Positions 34,473-42,730 of a stretch of DNA of 64,000 nucleotides are shown here, piece by piece. The stretch spans positions 372,001 through 436,000 of the forward strand of contig NZ_CP180316.1 in assembly GCF_051131705.1 (NCBI RefSeq). Reading direction: 5' to 3'. Made by a program: the position numbers and the translations under genes. The stretch comes from Arthrobacter_M sp030063245 (lineage in GTDB: Bacteria; Actinomycetota; Actinomycetes; Actinomycetales; Micrococcaceae). The notes below the pieces were generated by a model. That model worked only from the letters and a program-made list of their open reading frames with translations, was not told the DNA's origin and did no database searches. The stretch's first letter is position 1. Every line of letters begins with the position of its first letter.

Positions 34473-35162
34473 TCAGGAGCTCTGAAAGGCTCCGATTGTC
34501 ATCAGCACTGTGGCCGTGTCGGTGCATGCCGTGAGCGGGTGGGCAATGTACAGCGCATCGGTGGCGCTCGGCGGGTAAATCCGCAGGCCATCCGCGGGCG
34601 CCTGCGTGCAGCCCTGGTAGTTCCCGGCCTGCGTGTAATGCAGGACGGCGGCGGCACGGGACCCGGGGGCCATCGTGATCGGGCCGGCGGAGGGAAGTTC
34701 AGCGTTGCGGTTGGCCGGCGCGCCGAGCTGGGTGCCATTGCCGCCGCCGACCAGGGAAACGCCGGGATAGCCGTCCAGGATGCAGGTCGCGGCAGAGGCG
34801 TTCTGCAGGATCAGTTTCATATAGATGCTGCCGGCCGCCCCGCCGCCGGTGTCATCAACGGAGCCCTGCAGCATGGCCGCCGTGCACAGAGCCGGGCCAG
34901 CAACGGCGGTGCTGCTGGGAGAGGGAACGATCGATGGTTCGGTGCTGGGGGAGGGAATAGTCGACGGCGGAGCGCTGACGGACGGGCTGTCGGCGGTGCT
35001 GCTGGCGCCGCTGGTGCTGCTCGACGCGGACGACGACGGCGTGCCGGCGCCGGTCGACGACGGTCCCGCCGGCGCCGTCGACCCTCCACAGCCAGCCAGA
35101 CCCGCGACCGCGGCCGCCGCTGTTAGAACTGTCAGTGCCTTCGCATGTCCCCGAGTCATCAT
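34473..35162 (-). CDS. DUF4232 lipoprotein
   Basis: A 229-residue lipoprotein: signal peptide ending in VAGLAGC (lipidated Cys25), then about 65 residues of a Ser/Thr/Pro-rich spacer (SSSASSSTSGASS), then the DUF4232 domain with SIYMKLILQNASAATCILDGYPGVSLV and a second cysteine near the C-terminus (LTACTDTATV) that may pair with it. DUF4232 proteins are surface-exposed in actinobacteria, function unknown. Tandem ATG codons at 35162 and 35159 are both possible starts; no strong Shine-Dalgarno. It precedes, on the same strand as, the YcnI-like gene. Confidence 0.85.
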   Translation of the reverse strand: MMTRGHAKALTVLTAAAAVAGLAGCGGSTAPAGPSSTGAGTPSSSASSSTSGASSTADSPSVSAPPSTIPSPSTEPSIVPSPSSTAVAGPALCTAAMLQGSVDDTGGGAAGSIYMKLILQNASAATCILDGYPGVSLVGGGNGTQLGAPANRNAELPSAGPITMAPGSRAAAVLHYTQAGNYQGCTQAPADGLRIYPPSATDALYIAHPLTACTDTATVLMTIGAFQSS

Positions 35163-35316
35163 TGAACCAGACTTGCCGGATCGGTTGCCGGAGTCAATCT
35201 CCGCCGCAGGTACCGGCCGACTATTTCCCCGATCGTGACCTTTCACGGCGGCGGCGGGGCGGGACCGGCGCTCCATTGCAGCAGCGCCGGGCCCAATCTG
35301 CCACGGAGTGCGGCGG

Positions 35317-36039
35317 TTAGCTGGCGTCGTGCTTCCCGCCGCGGCTGCGTGCCAGCGCAACTCCACCCATGCCCAGACCCAGGACGCCCGCTACCAACCC
35401 GATCCAGCCGGGCGTCTGGCTGCCGCCGTCGGACATCGGCTCAACCGCGGACGCGGGAGTCGCCGTCGCCGTTCCGCTGGCCTCGGCCGTCGTCACCGCA
35501 ACCATCGGAGCCGCGGCCTTGAGCGATTCGGGGTCCTGGCCGGCCGCAGCCACATCCGCCCAGTTCGTCTCGCCCGTTTCGCAGTTCTGCAGGGTCGGGA
35601 AGTACAGCGTCTTTCCGGCGGTGTCCGGCAGCTGCAGGGAGAGCACTAGGGCGTCCCGCTGATGCGCATCCAACGGTGTCGTGGCGGTGTAAATGACCTG
35701 ACTGGTGCGCTCGGTGACGGAGCTGCCGTTGGAGAGCTTCTGCGGCGTCGCGAGCTTTTCGGTCGTCTTGCTGATCGTCCAGTTCGGGTTCACCGTGGGC
35801 GTGGCGTCGTTGATTTCCTGCGGGAGATTGATGGTGATCTTGTCCGTGGGGGAGCCGTTGCAGCCGTGCCCGATGCTGAACGTCAGCAGGGAATACGACC
35901 CGGCGGCGGTGCTGTCCGGGGTGATTTCCACGTGCGCGGAGGCCGCGGCCAGGCCGATGGTCATCAGGCCGACGGTGGCTCCGGCAACGAGGGTGGTTTT
36001 CAGTGCGCGGTACTTGGTTTTGTTGGAGCGGTAGTTCAT
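35317..36039 (-). CDS. YcnI-like (DUF1775) membrane-anchored copper-binding protein
   Basis: A 240-residue exported protein. The signal peptide ends at AAASA, leaving histidine as the mature N-terminal residue in HVEITPDSTAAGSYSLLTF; in YcnI the N-terminal His and a tryptophan (here NPNWTISK) bind Cu(II). The C-terminus has a membrane helix (GWIGLVAGVLGLGMGGVAL) followed by a basic tail, so it is anchored facing outwards. In Bacillus the gene belongs to a copper-acquisition operon with ycnJ; here the same-strand upstream gene is a His-containing membrane protein, and no copC/copD is visible in the window. Confidence 0.88.
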   Translation of the reverse strand: MNYRSNKTKYRALKTTLVAGATVGLMTIGLAAASAHVEITPDSTAAGSYSLLTFSIGHGCNGSPTDKITINLPQEINDATPTVNPNWTISKTTEKLATPQKLSNGSSVTERTSQVIYTATTPLDAHQRDALVLSLQLPDTAGKTLYFPTLQNCETGETNWADVAAAGQDPESLKAAAPMVAVTTAEASGTATATPASAVEPMSDGGSQTPGWIGLVAGVLGLGMGGVALARSRGGKHDAS

Positions 36040-36124
36040 GACGGGGCCTTTCGACGGGCATGCGTGAACGGCATGCCGCAGTTCGGTGGGTAAGGGACAC
36101 CCCGCCGGATCCGCCGGAAGGGTG

Positions 36125-36757
36125 CTAAGTGAGCGGGACCGCGGCCGCCGGCGGCCCGCGTCGGCTGTCCGCGCGCAGATTGCGGCGCGGCTGCGGGCGC
36201 ACCGGCACGTCGGGCGTCAGAACACGGACCAACGGCGCGACGGCGGCGCCGGAGCGGGCGGCCGGCCGCACGAGCGGGCGGAGCCAGCCAGCGAGCAGCC
36301 AGAGGGCGTCTTCGCCCTTGGTCAGCACGACGGCGCAGGCGAGCGTGGCGCCGATGTGGGCGAGCGTCATGGCCAAGGCCGCGGTTGGGGCTGCCGGGCC
36401 GGCCGCCATGTCGGGCATTGCCGCCGCAACGGGGACCGGGCCGGCGGCCGAGGACACGAGGTGATGGTGCATGGCCGGATCGGTGAAACCGGCCATACCG
36501 GGGGCCGACAGCAGATCAAAAGCACCGTGCAGCAGCAGCTGGCTGGCGCCGAGCAGAGTGGCCATCAGGGGCAGCGGAATGCGGAAGCCGGTGGCTGTCA
36601 CGGATGCGAGCCCGGTCAGCGCCGTGAGCGCCGCCAGGATGAGCGGTGCCGGCAGGCTCCCGCCGGCCAGCGTGTGCGCACCCGCCGCGAGCGACAGTAT
36701 GGTTACGCCGATGGCTCCGGAGCGCAGCCACCGGAACGGCGCGGAAACGACGGTCAT
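36125..36757 (-). CDS. Polytopic membrane protein with histidine/methionine-rich loop, upstream of the YcnI-like gene
   Basis: A 210-residue protein with about four hydrophobic segments (GAIGVTILSLAAGAHTLAGG, LPAPLILAALTALTGLASV, LPLMATLLGASQLLLHGAF, TLAHIGATLACAVVLTKGE). A loop contains FTDPAMHHHLVSS and AAMPDMAAG, which could bind metal. The ATG at 36757 has AAGGAG at good spacing. It lies 85 bases upstream of the ycnI-like gene on the same strand and behind a perfect palindrome, so the two may form a copper-responsive unit. No named family recognised. Confidence 0.7.
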   Translation of the reverse strand: MTVVSAPFRWLRSGAIGVTILSLAAGAHTLAGGSLPAPLILAALTALTGLASVTATGFRIPLPLMATLLGASQLLLHGAFDLLSAPGMAGFTDPAMHHHLVSSAAGPVPVAAAMPDMAAGPAAPTAALAMTLAHIGATLACAVVLTKGEDALWLLAGWLRPLVRPAARSGAAVAPLVRVLTPDVPVRPQPRRNLRADSRRGPPAAAVPLT

Positions 36758-36796
36758 GGCTCTCCTTCGGCTCCCGGCGGGCAACTTCCATCACTT

Positions 36797-36815
36797 ATCC
36801 GGCCGGCGGCCGGAT
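36797..36815. promoter_or_regulatory. Perfect 9-bp palindrome upstream of the membrane-protein/ycnI-like unit
   Basis: ATCCGGCCG at 36797-36805 and CGGCCGGAT at 36807-36815 around a single central base, 40 bases before the ATG at 36757 and in the divergent gap to the ynfA-like gene. Position and symmetry suit an operator for a dimeric repressor; the regulator is unknown. Confidence 0.5.
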
Positions 36816-36890
36816 ACGCAGCCAAGTTTACCTACTATTCGCGACCGCGCCGCGGCGGGATTGCCCGTCCGGTCAGAGGACACTGGACGG

Positions 36891-37226
36891 GTGACAATTA
36901 TCAGATCAATCGTCCTTTTCGCGCTCGCCGCCCTGGCCGAAATCGGCGGGGCATGGCTGATCTGGCAGGCCGTCCGGGAAGGTAAAGCCTGGTGGTGGGC
37001 CGGGCTGGGCGTGATTGCCCTGGGGCTGTACGGCTTCGTCGCCACGCTCCAGCCCGACGCGAATTTCGGTCGTATTCTCGCCGCCTACGGGGGAGTCTTC
37101 GTCGCCGGTTCCCTGTTCTGGGCGATGGCGCTGGACGGATTCCGGCCGGACCGCTGGGACCTGCTCGGCGCGTCCGTCTGCCTGATCGGGGTCGCGGTGA
37201 TCATGTTCGCGCCGCGCCACGGCTGA
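36891..37226 (+). CDS. YnfA/UPF0060 family small membrane protein
   Basis: A 111-residue protein with four membrane helices of the small-multidrug-resistance type. FALAALAEIGGAWLIWQAVREGKAWWW and YAAYGGVFVAGSLFWAMALDGFRPDRWD-like segments identify the UPF0060 (YnfA) family, which has been proposed to act in drug or toxic-cation efflux as a dimer. It starts with GTG at 36891, where the conserved N-terminus begins; the longer open frame upstream overlaps the divergent gene. It is the last ordinary gene before the accessory block. Confidence 0.9.
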   Translation: MTIIRSIVLFALAALAEIGGAWLIWQAVREGKAWWWAGLGVIALGLYGFVATLQPDANFGRILAAYGGVFVAGSLFWAMALDGFRPDRWDLLGASVCLIGVAVIMFAPRHG

Positions 37227-37340
37227 AAAGCCGACAGTTGCGGCCGCTAGGTCCCGTCTACGGCGCGATGCTGGCGGCGAAATCTCCTTGGTCCTGACCG
37301 CTCCTGTCACGATCTCGGCGGCGATCACCTCAGGAGCCAC

Positions 37341-37392
37341 GCCGTCGTCGGACTTTTCCAGCGACACGTCCTTTCGCCGTCGTCGGACTTTT
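37341..37392. repeat. 17-bp direct repeats in an intergenic region
   Basis: GCCGTCGTCGGACTTTT occurs at 37341-37357 and again at 37376-37392, 35 bp apart, in the 245-base gap between ynfA and the MBL-fold gene. This gap holds no recognised gene; the repeats could be an imprint of rearrangement at the edge of the accessory block. Confidence 0.6.
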
Positions 37393-37471
37393 GCCCATCA
37401 CCGGTCACCGACCCGTACGCCATTCGCCCATCACCGCCGTCTTCCGCACTCTCTTCAGTCATTGCCCCGAG

Positions 37472-38287
37472 CTACTCCTCCACCTCCCCGCGGATCCAGC
37501 TGATATACCTCTGCAGAGACCAGTCAACAATGGGGCGGGAGCCGGATCCGACGGCACGGAAGGCGCTGTAGATCCGATCGAACGGAAGCGGCATGACGGT
37601 ATCGAGAATTTTGCGCACGGCACGTTCGGGAAGGGGGATGTTGTTGACGTAGCTGCGCATGACGTTCACCGAAGCACGATCGGCGCCGATGCCGATGGTA
37701 TCTCCAGTCAGGATAGCGCCCTGTCCGGTGGCGCCGTCCCGCCAATGGACGATGCTGCTGCCGGCAAAATGCCCGCCGCACTGGATCATCCGGACGCCGG
37801 GGAGGAGCTCAAGGGCCGTATCCCACAGTTGGATGACCGGGTCCGGGCGTCTGATCCACGTTTTGTCCGCGGCGGCTACGTATACCGGGACGCTTCCGAA
37901 GGCGTGGCTCCACTGAATCGAGGAACCGGTCAGATGCGGGTGGCTGGCGGTGATGACGGCGATACCGCCGAGCGTACGGATGGCCGCAATTCCGGCGTCG
38001 TCGATGAAGCCAGGCGGCTCCCAGAGCAGGTTCCCGTGTGCGGTGCGCAGGAGCAGACCGCGCTGGCCGATGCCGAATTCGGGGACGCACTCCACCGCGT
38101 ACAGATCTGGTTCGAGTTCTCGCACAGTTATTTGGTGGCCGGCAGCGGCGAGTTCCTCCCGCGTGGTCCAGCGCTGGCCGCTCGCAGGCACATACTGCCG
38201 CTCGTCCGTGCAGATCTCACAGAGTTGGGGCGGGACTGGGGTGCAGGGGTGCTCGATGGCGCACGTGGCGCATGTCCAGATGGTCAT
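37472..38287 (-). CDS. MBL-fold metallohydrolase-like protein with N-terminal zinc ribbon
   Basis: A 271-residue protein. Residues 1-40 contain CATCAIEHP and CEICTDERQYV, a CxxC...CxxC zinc-ribbon-like module. The rest resembles a metallo-beta-lactamase fold: RGLLLRTAHGNLLWEPPGFID, ITASHPHLTGSSIQW, MIQCGGHFAGSSIV and ILTGDTIGIG. The usual HxHxDH metal motif is changed to HPHLTG, so one or more metal ligands are missing and substrate or activity is uncertain. The start has GGAGAAACA directly before the ATG. A perfect palindrome sits 26 bases upstream, suggesting ligand-controlled expression. Confidence 0.85.
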   Translation of the reverse strand: MTIWTCATCAIEHPCTPVPPQLCEICTDERQYVPASGQRWTTREELAAAGHQITVRELEPDLYAVECVPEFGIGQRGLLLRTAHGNLLWEPPGFIDDAGIAAIRTLGGIAVITASHPHLTGSSIQWSHAFGSVPVYVAAADKTWIRRPDPVIQLWDTALELLPGVRMIQCGGHFAGSSIVHWRDGATGQGAILTGDTIGIGADRASVNVMRSYVNNIPLPERAVRKILDTVMPLPFDRIYSAFRAVGSGSRPIVDWSLQRYISWIRGEVEE

Positions 38288-38312
38288 TGTTTCTCCTTGC
38301 CCGCCGTGTGCT

Positions 38313-38339
38313 TGGAGCATCCCCATTAGAGATGCTCCA
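38313..38339. promoter_or_regulatory. Perfect 9-bp inverted repeat upstream of the MBL-fold gene
   Basis: TGGAGCATC (38313-38321) and GATGCTCCA (38331-38339) are perfectly complementary around a nine-base AT-richer spacer. Located just upstream of the ATG at 38287, it is well placed as a repressor operator. Confidence 0.6.
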
Positions 38340-38428
38340 GTTTCCTTTGAGACCGTGTTTACGATTGTGAGATCCGCCGATAAGGATCGAGTAGGTGTCT
38401 GCAGAGAAGGACTACCAGCGGACTCACG

Positions 38429-38761
38429 CTAGCGACCGCCCTCATGCCGGTCTCGTCGAGCCATGGGTCTTCGGTAAATACCCAGACCGATCATCCGGTC
38501 TCTCACGTTTAGTCTCTGTGGTTTTCCAAGGTACTCATAAATTCGAGTCAAGAACAGCCATTCGTCGGACTCGTCGCCGAGAGGCTGCTTCATGGTAGCC
38601 AGCACCGCCAGGGCCATATTCACGAGGTCGAAAACGCGGTCAGCTCCTATCGCAGCCTCGACGTCATCCTCTTCGATGTTTTCTGCACCGAGGCGAATAC
38701 GCAGATCGACGGCCTGCGTTGCCCTCATCGGATCCCACATCTCTGCCACCCGCGTGCCCAC
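38429..38761 (-). CDS. Hypothetical protein
   Basis: A 110-residue open frame with a plausible composition: MWDPMRATQAVDLRIRLGAEN, EEDDVEAAIGADRVFDLVNMALAVLATM, DESDEWLFLTRIYEYLGKP. It is predicted mostly helical and ends with a basic tail. No family recognised. The likely start is ATG 38740 or GTG 38761. GC content is lower than in the core genes around it, in keeping with the accessory block. It could be a real small gene or a remnant. Confidence 0.45.
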   Translation of the reverse strand: MGTRVAEMWDPMRATQAVDLRIRLGAENIEEDDVEAAIGADRVFDLVNMALAVLATMKQPLGDESDEWLFLTRIYEYLGKPQRLNVRDRMIGLGIYRRPMARRDRHEGGR

Positions 38762-39412
38762 TAACAGGGGTGTGGGGAGCGTTCTGCTGGGACATAGCGG
38801 TGCTCCCTGAGCGGCTGGGTTTCGCGGTGTTCACTTCCTTCCCGGCTTTTGCCGGTGACGGATCCGGTAGGCCCATCACCGTATGTCCTGATCGGAGTCG
38901 TAGCGCCGTTAGGGCGCGAGTGGTCGGGACCGCGCAGCCGGGAAGTAAACAATCGGTGCGGTGGTCGCAGAACCCACGGCAGATTGGTCATGGCGCAATA
39001 GACTGCCCAATGATGGGCGAGGAGGGCATTCACGCCACCGTCATTCCGGCTCCGGTGACAGAATCGACCGCGACTTGGATCCAAGCCGGGAGCAGTGCCA
39101 GAAATTACTCCAGATGCGCTTCATGGGGTTCCTTTTCTGGTGGTAATTAGAGCAGTAGGACGACTCCTTCGCGGCGGAGCACATGACCGTGGAATCCCGT
39201 CGATCCGGGCCTCCGCCCCAGAAACGTGGTGCGTTTTCGCGTGTGGTAGTCCCCATGGTGCCTTGACCGGAAACGAAAGTCCTGTCGGCTGTCGGCAGCC
39301 CCCACAGTCGAATGGTAAATTGAGCGCGTCAGTATCCGGATCATTCGGGGGTTTAACTGAATATGCGTAGGAAGCGACTGCTGGCACCTCTCACGCGGAC
39401 CCTCGCGGTTCA
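38762..39412. other. Accessory-region stretch without a recognisable gene
   Basis: 651 bases in which all frames are short or low-complexity, with lower GC than the flanks. I could not assign any fragment to a family. It probably represents decayed sequence in front of the TrlF-like relic. Confidence 0.5.
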
Positions 39413-39711
39413 GTGTGGCGCCGATGGGATCCGCACCTCCATGCTCCGGCACCGCCCTCAACAACCAGTTTGGTGCCGACGCATGGGAGGAATACCTCAG
39501 GATCATCGAGGAATCAGAGCCTCGCATTGAAGCCCTCGGGGTCACCGACTACTACAGCATTGATGACTACGAGACAGTCGTTGATCACAAGCAAGCTGGC
39601 CGGCTGCCTGACGTTGGACTCATCTTCCCGAATGTCGAACTTCGGTTGCACGCTAAGCCGACGCCGCGTGGTAACGATGGGTACCTCGGTTCGATGAGCC
39701 TGTATGGCTAA
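39413..39711 (+). pseudogene. Relic of a TrlF-type PHP-domain/AAA-like ATPase, N-terminal fragment
   Basis: The opening reads VWRRWDPHLHAP, a PHP-domain metal motif (D-x-H-x-H), then after a one-base deletion near 39445 GTALNNQFGADAWEEYLRIIE, EALGVTDYYSIDDYETVVDHK and GLIFPNVELRL. These blocks match the first 100 residues of TrlF-family proteins, which carry an N-terminal PHP domain before an SMC-like ATPase and occur in defence-associated loci. The remaining roughly 800 residues are absent, and the frame ends at 39711. It is a truncated and frameshifted relic in the tRNA-Ser accessory block. Confidence 0.75.
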
Positions 39712-39848
39712 ACATAAATATCCGACTGCGGCCGAGGAGGCCTCGTACGGGTGATTCGAGGTGCAGACGACTACCACCGTCTCAGACGGGCAGGGAGGGC
39801 CCGAATTGGGCTGGGCGTAGGGTGGAAGTTAGACGAAAGGAACACTTC

Positions 39849-40628
39849 ATGAAGAAAATCCTCATGGTACTGACCAGCGTTTCCGAGATCGGCGATACCG
39901 GAGAGAAGACCGGCTACAACGTGGCCGAAGCTGCACATCCCTGGAAGGTCTTCAGGGATTCCGGGCATTTCGTCGACTTTGCGTCCATCCAGGGCGGCCA
40001 GCCCCCGCGCGACGAGGTGGACTCAGAAGATCCCATCCAGGTCGCCTTCACGGAGGACGAGACCACGCGCGCCGGTCTCTACAACACTGCCCGCGTCGAC
40101 GTCGTTGATCCCGACCAGTACGACGCCGTCTTCCTCGTGGGCGGCCACGGCACCATGTGGGACTTCCCGGACAGCGAAGGCTTGCAGAATCTGGTGGCCA
40201 GCGTCTACAACGCCGGCGGCTTGGTGGGCGCGGTCTGCCACGGACCGGCCGGCCTGCTGAAAGTGGAATTGGAGAACGGGCTTCGCCTCGTCGAGGGCCG
40301 GAAGGTGGCCGCCTTCACCAACGACGAGGAGGTTGCCACAGGGAAGGACAAGGTGATCCCGTTCTTTTTGGCAGACCGACTTGAGGAACAGGGCGCCACC
40401 CACGTCTCCGCTGATGTCTTTGAGGAGAAAGTCGTGGTTGACGACCGCCTGGTGACCGGCCAGAACCCGGCCTCAGCCGCCGGCGTGGCCAAGGAGATGG
40501 AGAAGCTCTTCGCAGAGGTCATCCACCAGGAAAAAGCCGAGGAACAGCACGAGACGGAGGCTCTGCGCGCCGAGAAGGACGCCGAAAAAAACGCAAAGAA
40601 GAAGGCAGCGGCAGAAGCGGAGCACTAA
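39849..40628 (+). CDS. DJ-1/PfpI family protein with charged C-terminal tail
   Basis: A 259-residue protein of the type 1 glutamine amidotransferase-like superfamily. FLVGGHGTMWDFPDSEGLQ and GGLVGAVCHGPAGLL place the nucleophile-elbow cysteine at residue 130 and the adjacent histidine at 131. The closest functional group is Hsp31/glyoxalase III-like stress proteins that act on methylglyoxal or as chaperones. The last 35 residues (EKAEEQHETEALRAEKDAEKN...) are an Ala/Glu/Lys helix not needed by the fold, perhaps a coiled coil. AAAGGA precedes the ATG at 39849. A very strong hairpin follows the stop. Confidence 0.9.
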   Translation: MKKILMVLTSVSEIGDTGEKTGYNVAEAAHPWKVFRDSGHFVDFASIQGGQPPRDEVDSEDPIQVAFTEDETTRAGLYNTARVDVVDPDQYDAVFLVGGHGTMWDFPDSEGLQNLVASVYNAGGLVGAVCHGPAGLLKVELENGLRLVEGRKVAAFTNDEEVATGKDKVIPFFLADRLEEQGATHVSADVFEEKVVVDDRLVTGQNPASAAGVAKEMEKLFAEVIHQEKAEEQHETEALRAEKDAEKNAKKKAAAEAEH

Positions 40629-40646
40629 CACCAACAGCGGACTGAA

Positions 40647-40682
40647 ACTGACGGCCGCCCCGACAACGGGGCGGCCGTCAGT
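40647..40682 (+). terminator. Strong hairpin terminator after the PfpI-family gene
   Basis: Arms 40647-40662 and 40667-40682 are perfectly complementary over 16 bp around a four-base ACAA loop, starting 18 bases after the stop. There is no T-run, typical of actinobacterial terminators. Confidence 0.8.
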
Positions 40683-40871
40683 CGGCGTACGTGCGCCGGC
40701 AACCACACTGTCCAACGCATCGCCGACCTGCTTCAGGTTCCGCGCTCCACGATCTACGGCCACCTCAACAAATCAAGCATCGGACGACGGCCCACGCTTA
40801 CTGGGGTCCGGCCAAAACAGCATCTATTATGGCGGCGCACAACCTGGTCATCACCTAGCCCAGAGCCTTGA
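40683..40871 (+). pseudogene. Serine recombinase (resolvase/invertase) C-terminal relic
   Basis: In the frame ending at the TGA at 40869-40871 the sequence reads TVQRIADLLQVPRSTIYGHLN, the DNA-binding helix-turn-helix that ends Tn3-type resolvases and DNA invertases. The catalytic N-terminal domain is absent: the preceding bases are the terminator of the PfpI gene. It is the scar of a mobile element that once entered the tRNA-Ser accessory region. Confidence 0.7.
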
Positions 40872-41384
40872 ATTAGCCCAGTCGTGAGGTACGCCTACGT
40901 GGCTTACGGGCACGAGTTTCACCGAGGGGTAGCTTGCAAGCACCGCAGACAGGACGCGTGACCGTCCCGACTCAATGCGTGTCGCGCATGTGTTGGATCA
41001 GAGTCAGCGGGCCAAATGTTCGAGCCATCTGGCTTGTACGTTCGCTGAAGTCTGCGGCAGACACATGGGCACACCCGGTCGAAATCGGCGAATGGTGGGA
41101 CCGGCCCGCGATTCCGTTCCATGTCGTGCTTGCTGGAGGACGGGACGTGATTGAGGTAGCCGTTCGCCTTTGGTCGAACGCCGGCTTGATACCGGTGCTC
41201 TTCGGGCAGATGTGATTGACGGCTAGAAAATTCGAATCGACCAGGTCCCGGCACACATCGTGCACCGGGCGCGCGCAGCCATCGCGTCATGATTTGGACG
41301 ATTGGATCCCCTGAACACTCCGCTCGTCGAGATCAGTCAGGTGTGCGTCGATCTCGCCCGCTAGTTTTCGGATTGCGCCCGCGA
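40872..41384. other. Accessory-region stretch without a confident gene
   Basis: 513 bases. A 93-codon plus-strand frame (40934-41215) ends ...VEIGEWWDRPAIPFHVVLAGGRD, which looks protein-like but matches no family I know and lacks a clear start. I see nothing else. Confidence 0.4.
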
Positions 41385-42588
41385 TCATTCCAGAGGAGCA
41401 GGGTGCATAGCCGCAAGGAACAAGTTTCCATCGGGGGTTGGCGACAGCATCCATCTCGTCAAAAGGTCGACGAATCGGGTCAGGTGGTTCACGACACGGG
41501 CGGCAGCCGCGTCGGGGTCCTGCCCCGTGTAGGCACGTACGGCGTCGTCGACTGTGCTCCGGGCGCCAAGGCTCGCAGCGATGTCCTGAAGCCCGAGATG
41601 AACCAGCCCGTTACGGAGTTTTGACTGCCCCAGAACCCACACCGACTCAGGGTCGTCCAGGAATGCCATCATTTCAGCGGATTGAGAGGGCCGGCCACCA
41701 TCATTTCGCATAATTTCGAGGGCTGTCAGGGACTGGAAGAGGGCGACGAATCGATGCTGGCGAGCGGCGGCTTCACACCACGCACACAGTGATCGGGACA
41801 CGCTCAGCACCGCGGACGAGGAAGCGCTCTGGACGGTCAGGAGGGCTGCTGCTAGACCTAAAAGGCGGGACGGGTCCGTGCTGATGCAACTCAATGCCGG
41901 AGTCATTCAGAAGAGCAGCAGCGACGTTACCGACACCAATGCTAAGTCTCCCTATGGCGGGACCGACGGTTGAAAGGTCGCCGACCTGCTCAGGCGCGAG
42001 CCCCGTCAGATAGTGCGCGCTGACAAGGCTCGTGTACGGGCTACCTTCAAGGATGACAACCGACAGGTCGTCGCGGAGAAAATCGAAGAGTCGGCCTCGC
42101 CGGTTAGGCGGGAAGAAAGCGCCGTGGTTCGCCCGGAGAAGCTCGTCGAAATGAGTGACGACTTTCTGCAGGTTTCGCTTGGTGTCGGCAAAGAACTTGC
42201 CGCTCATTCGAGCGGCCTTCGCAGTGCCAGCGTCCCAGTTTGCCTCCAGGCGCCAGCCAAGGGTCTTTTCGAAGGGGAGCTGCGCCTCGTAGGCAGCCAT
42301 GGCTCCGTACTGGACAAGGGCGACCTCCGCGGCGGCCGCGGAAGACGGAAGGCCGATCAACGAGGTAGCTATGTAGTGCATGTCGGCCCGTGCGATGTCG
42401 AGGGCGATGACCTCAATCGGGTCGAGATCCGTTGCAGCCGTGCGCCTATCCTTTCGCATAACCAGGGGCTCGGCCGCCTCGGTGACCGAGTCGATCGCGG
42501 ACTGCGCATTGCTCCCGGGGGTACTGAGCGCAGGGCATCGCGAGAATTTCGTTACCGCTGCGTTACTGAGGGGCCAATTTCGGGACAA
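41385..42588 (-). pseudogene. Frameshifted hypothetical gene next to tRNA-Ser
   Basis: Two overlapping minus-strand frames (42588-41773 and 41906-41385) join into one protein of about 355-400 residues if a single base is removed near 41870-41885: the first ends naturally around NVAAALLNDSGIELHQHG and the second continues RLLGLAAALLTVQSASSSAVLSVSRSLCAW. The composition is helical with no membrane segment; DMHYIATSLIGLPSSAAAAEVALVQYG and NGLVHLGLQDIAASLGA are representative. I do not recognise a family. The start is uncertain (ATG 42459 is the best candidate). It is the first gene after the 3' end of tRNA-Ser, the usual position of integrated cargo. Confidence 0.6.
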
Positions 42589-42591
42589 AGC

Positions 42592-42630
42592 AAAACCCCC
42601 ACTTCCCTTTGTTCATAAGGGAGGCAGGGG
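42592..42630 (-). terminator. Rho-independent terminator after tRNA-Ser
   Basis: On the minus strand CCCCTGCCTCCCTT and AAGGGAAGTGGGGG pair around ATGAACA, followed by GTTTTG. It starts 14 bases after the tRNA 3' end and is one of few T-tailed terminators in the window. Confidence 0.75.
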
Positions 42631-42643
42631 CCTTGCCGCTTGG

Positions 42644-42730
42644 CGGTGACGGTGGGATTTGAACCCACGTTAGGCTCTCACCTAAACAACATTTCGAGTG
42701 TTGCACCTTCGGCCGCTCGGACACGTCACC
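42644..42730 (-). tRNA. tRNA-Ser (anticodon CGA)
   Basis: The minus strand folds as a class II tRNA of 87 bases: acceptor stem GGTGACG/CGTCACC with discriminator G, anticodon arm CAACA-CTCGAAA-TGTTG presenting CGA, a long variable arm (TTTAGGTGAGAGCCTAAC region) and a T arm GTGGG-TTCAAAT-CCCAC. The anticodon reads UCG serine codons. No CCA is encoded. Its 3' end faces the accessory block, but I found no direct repeat of the 3' end that would mark an attR site. Confidence 0.93.

Noticed and set aside
40934..41215. 93-codon plus-strand frame as a gene
   Set aside because: No start context or family match; left as unexplained sequence.
37227..42643. CRISPR array or intact integrase in the accessory block
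   Set aside because: No regularly spaced repeats and no integrase catalytic domain were found; only a recombinase HTH relic.
42644..42730. Direct repeat of the tRNA 3' end as an attachment site
   Set aside because: I could not find a second copy of the tRNA-Ser 3' sequence within the window.
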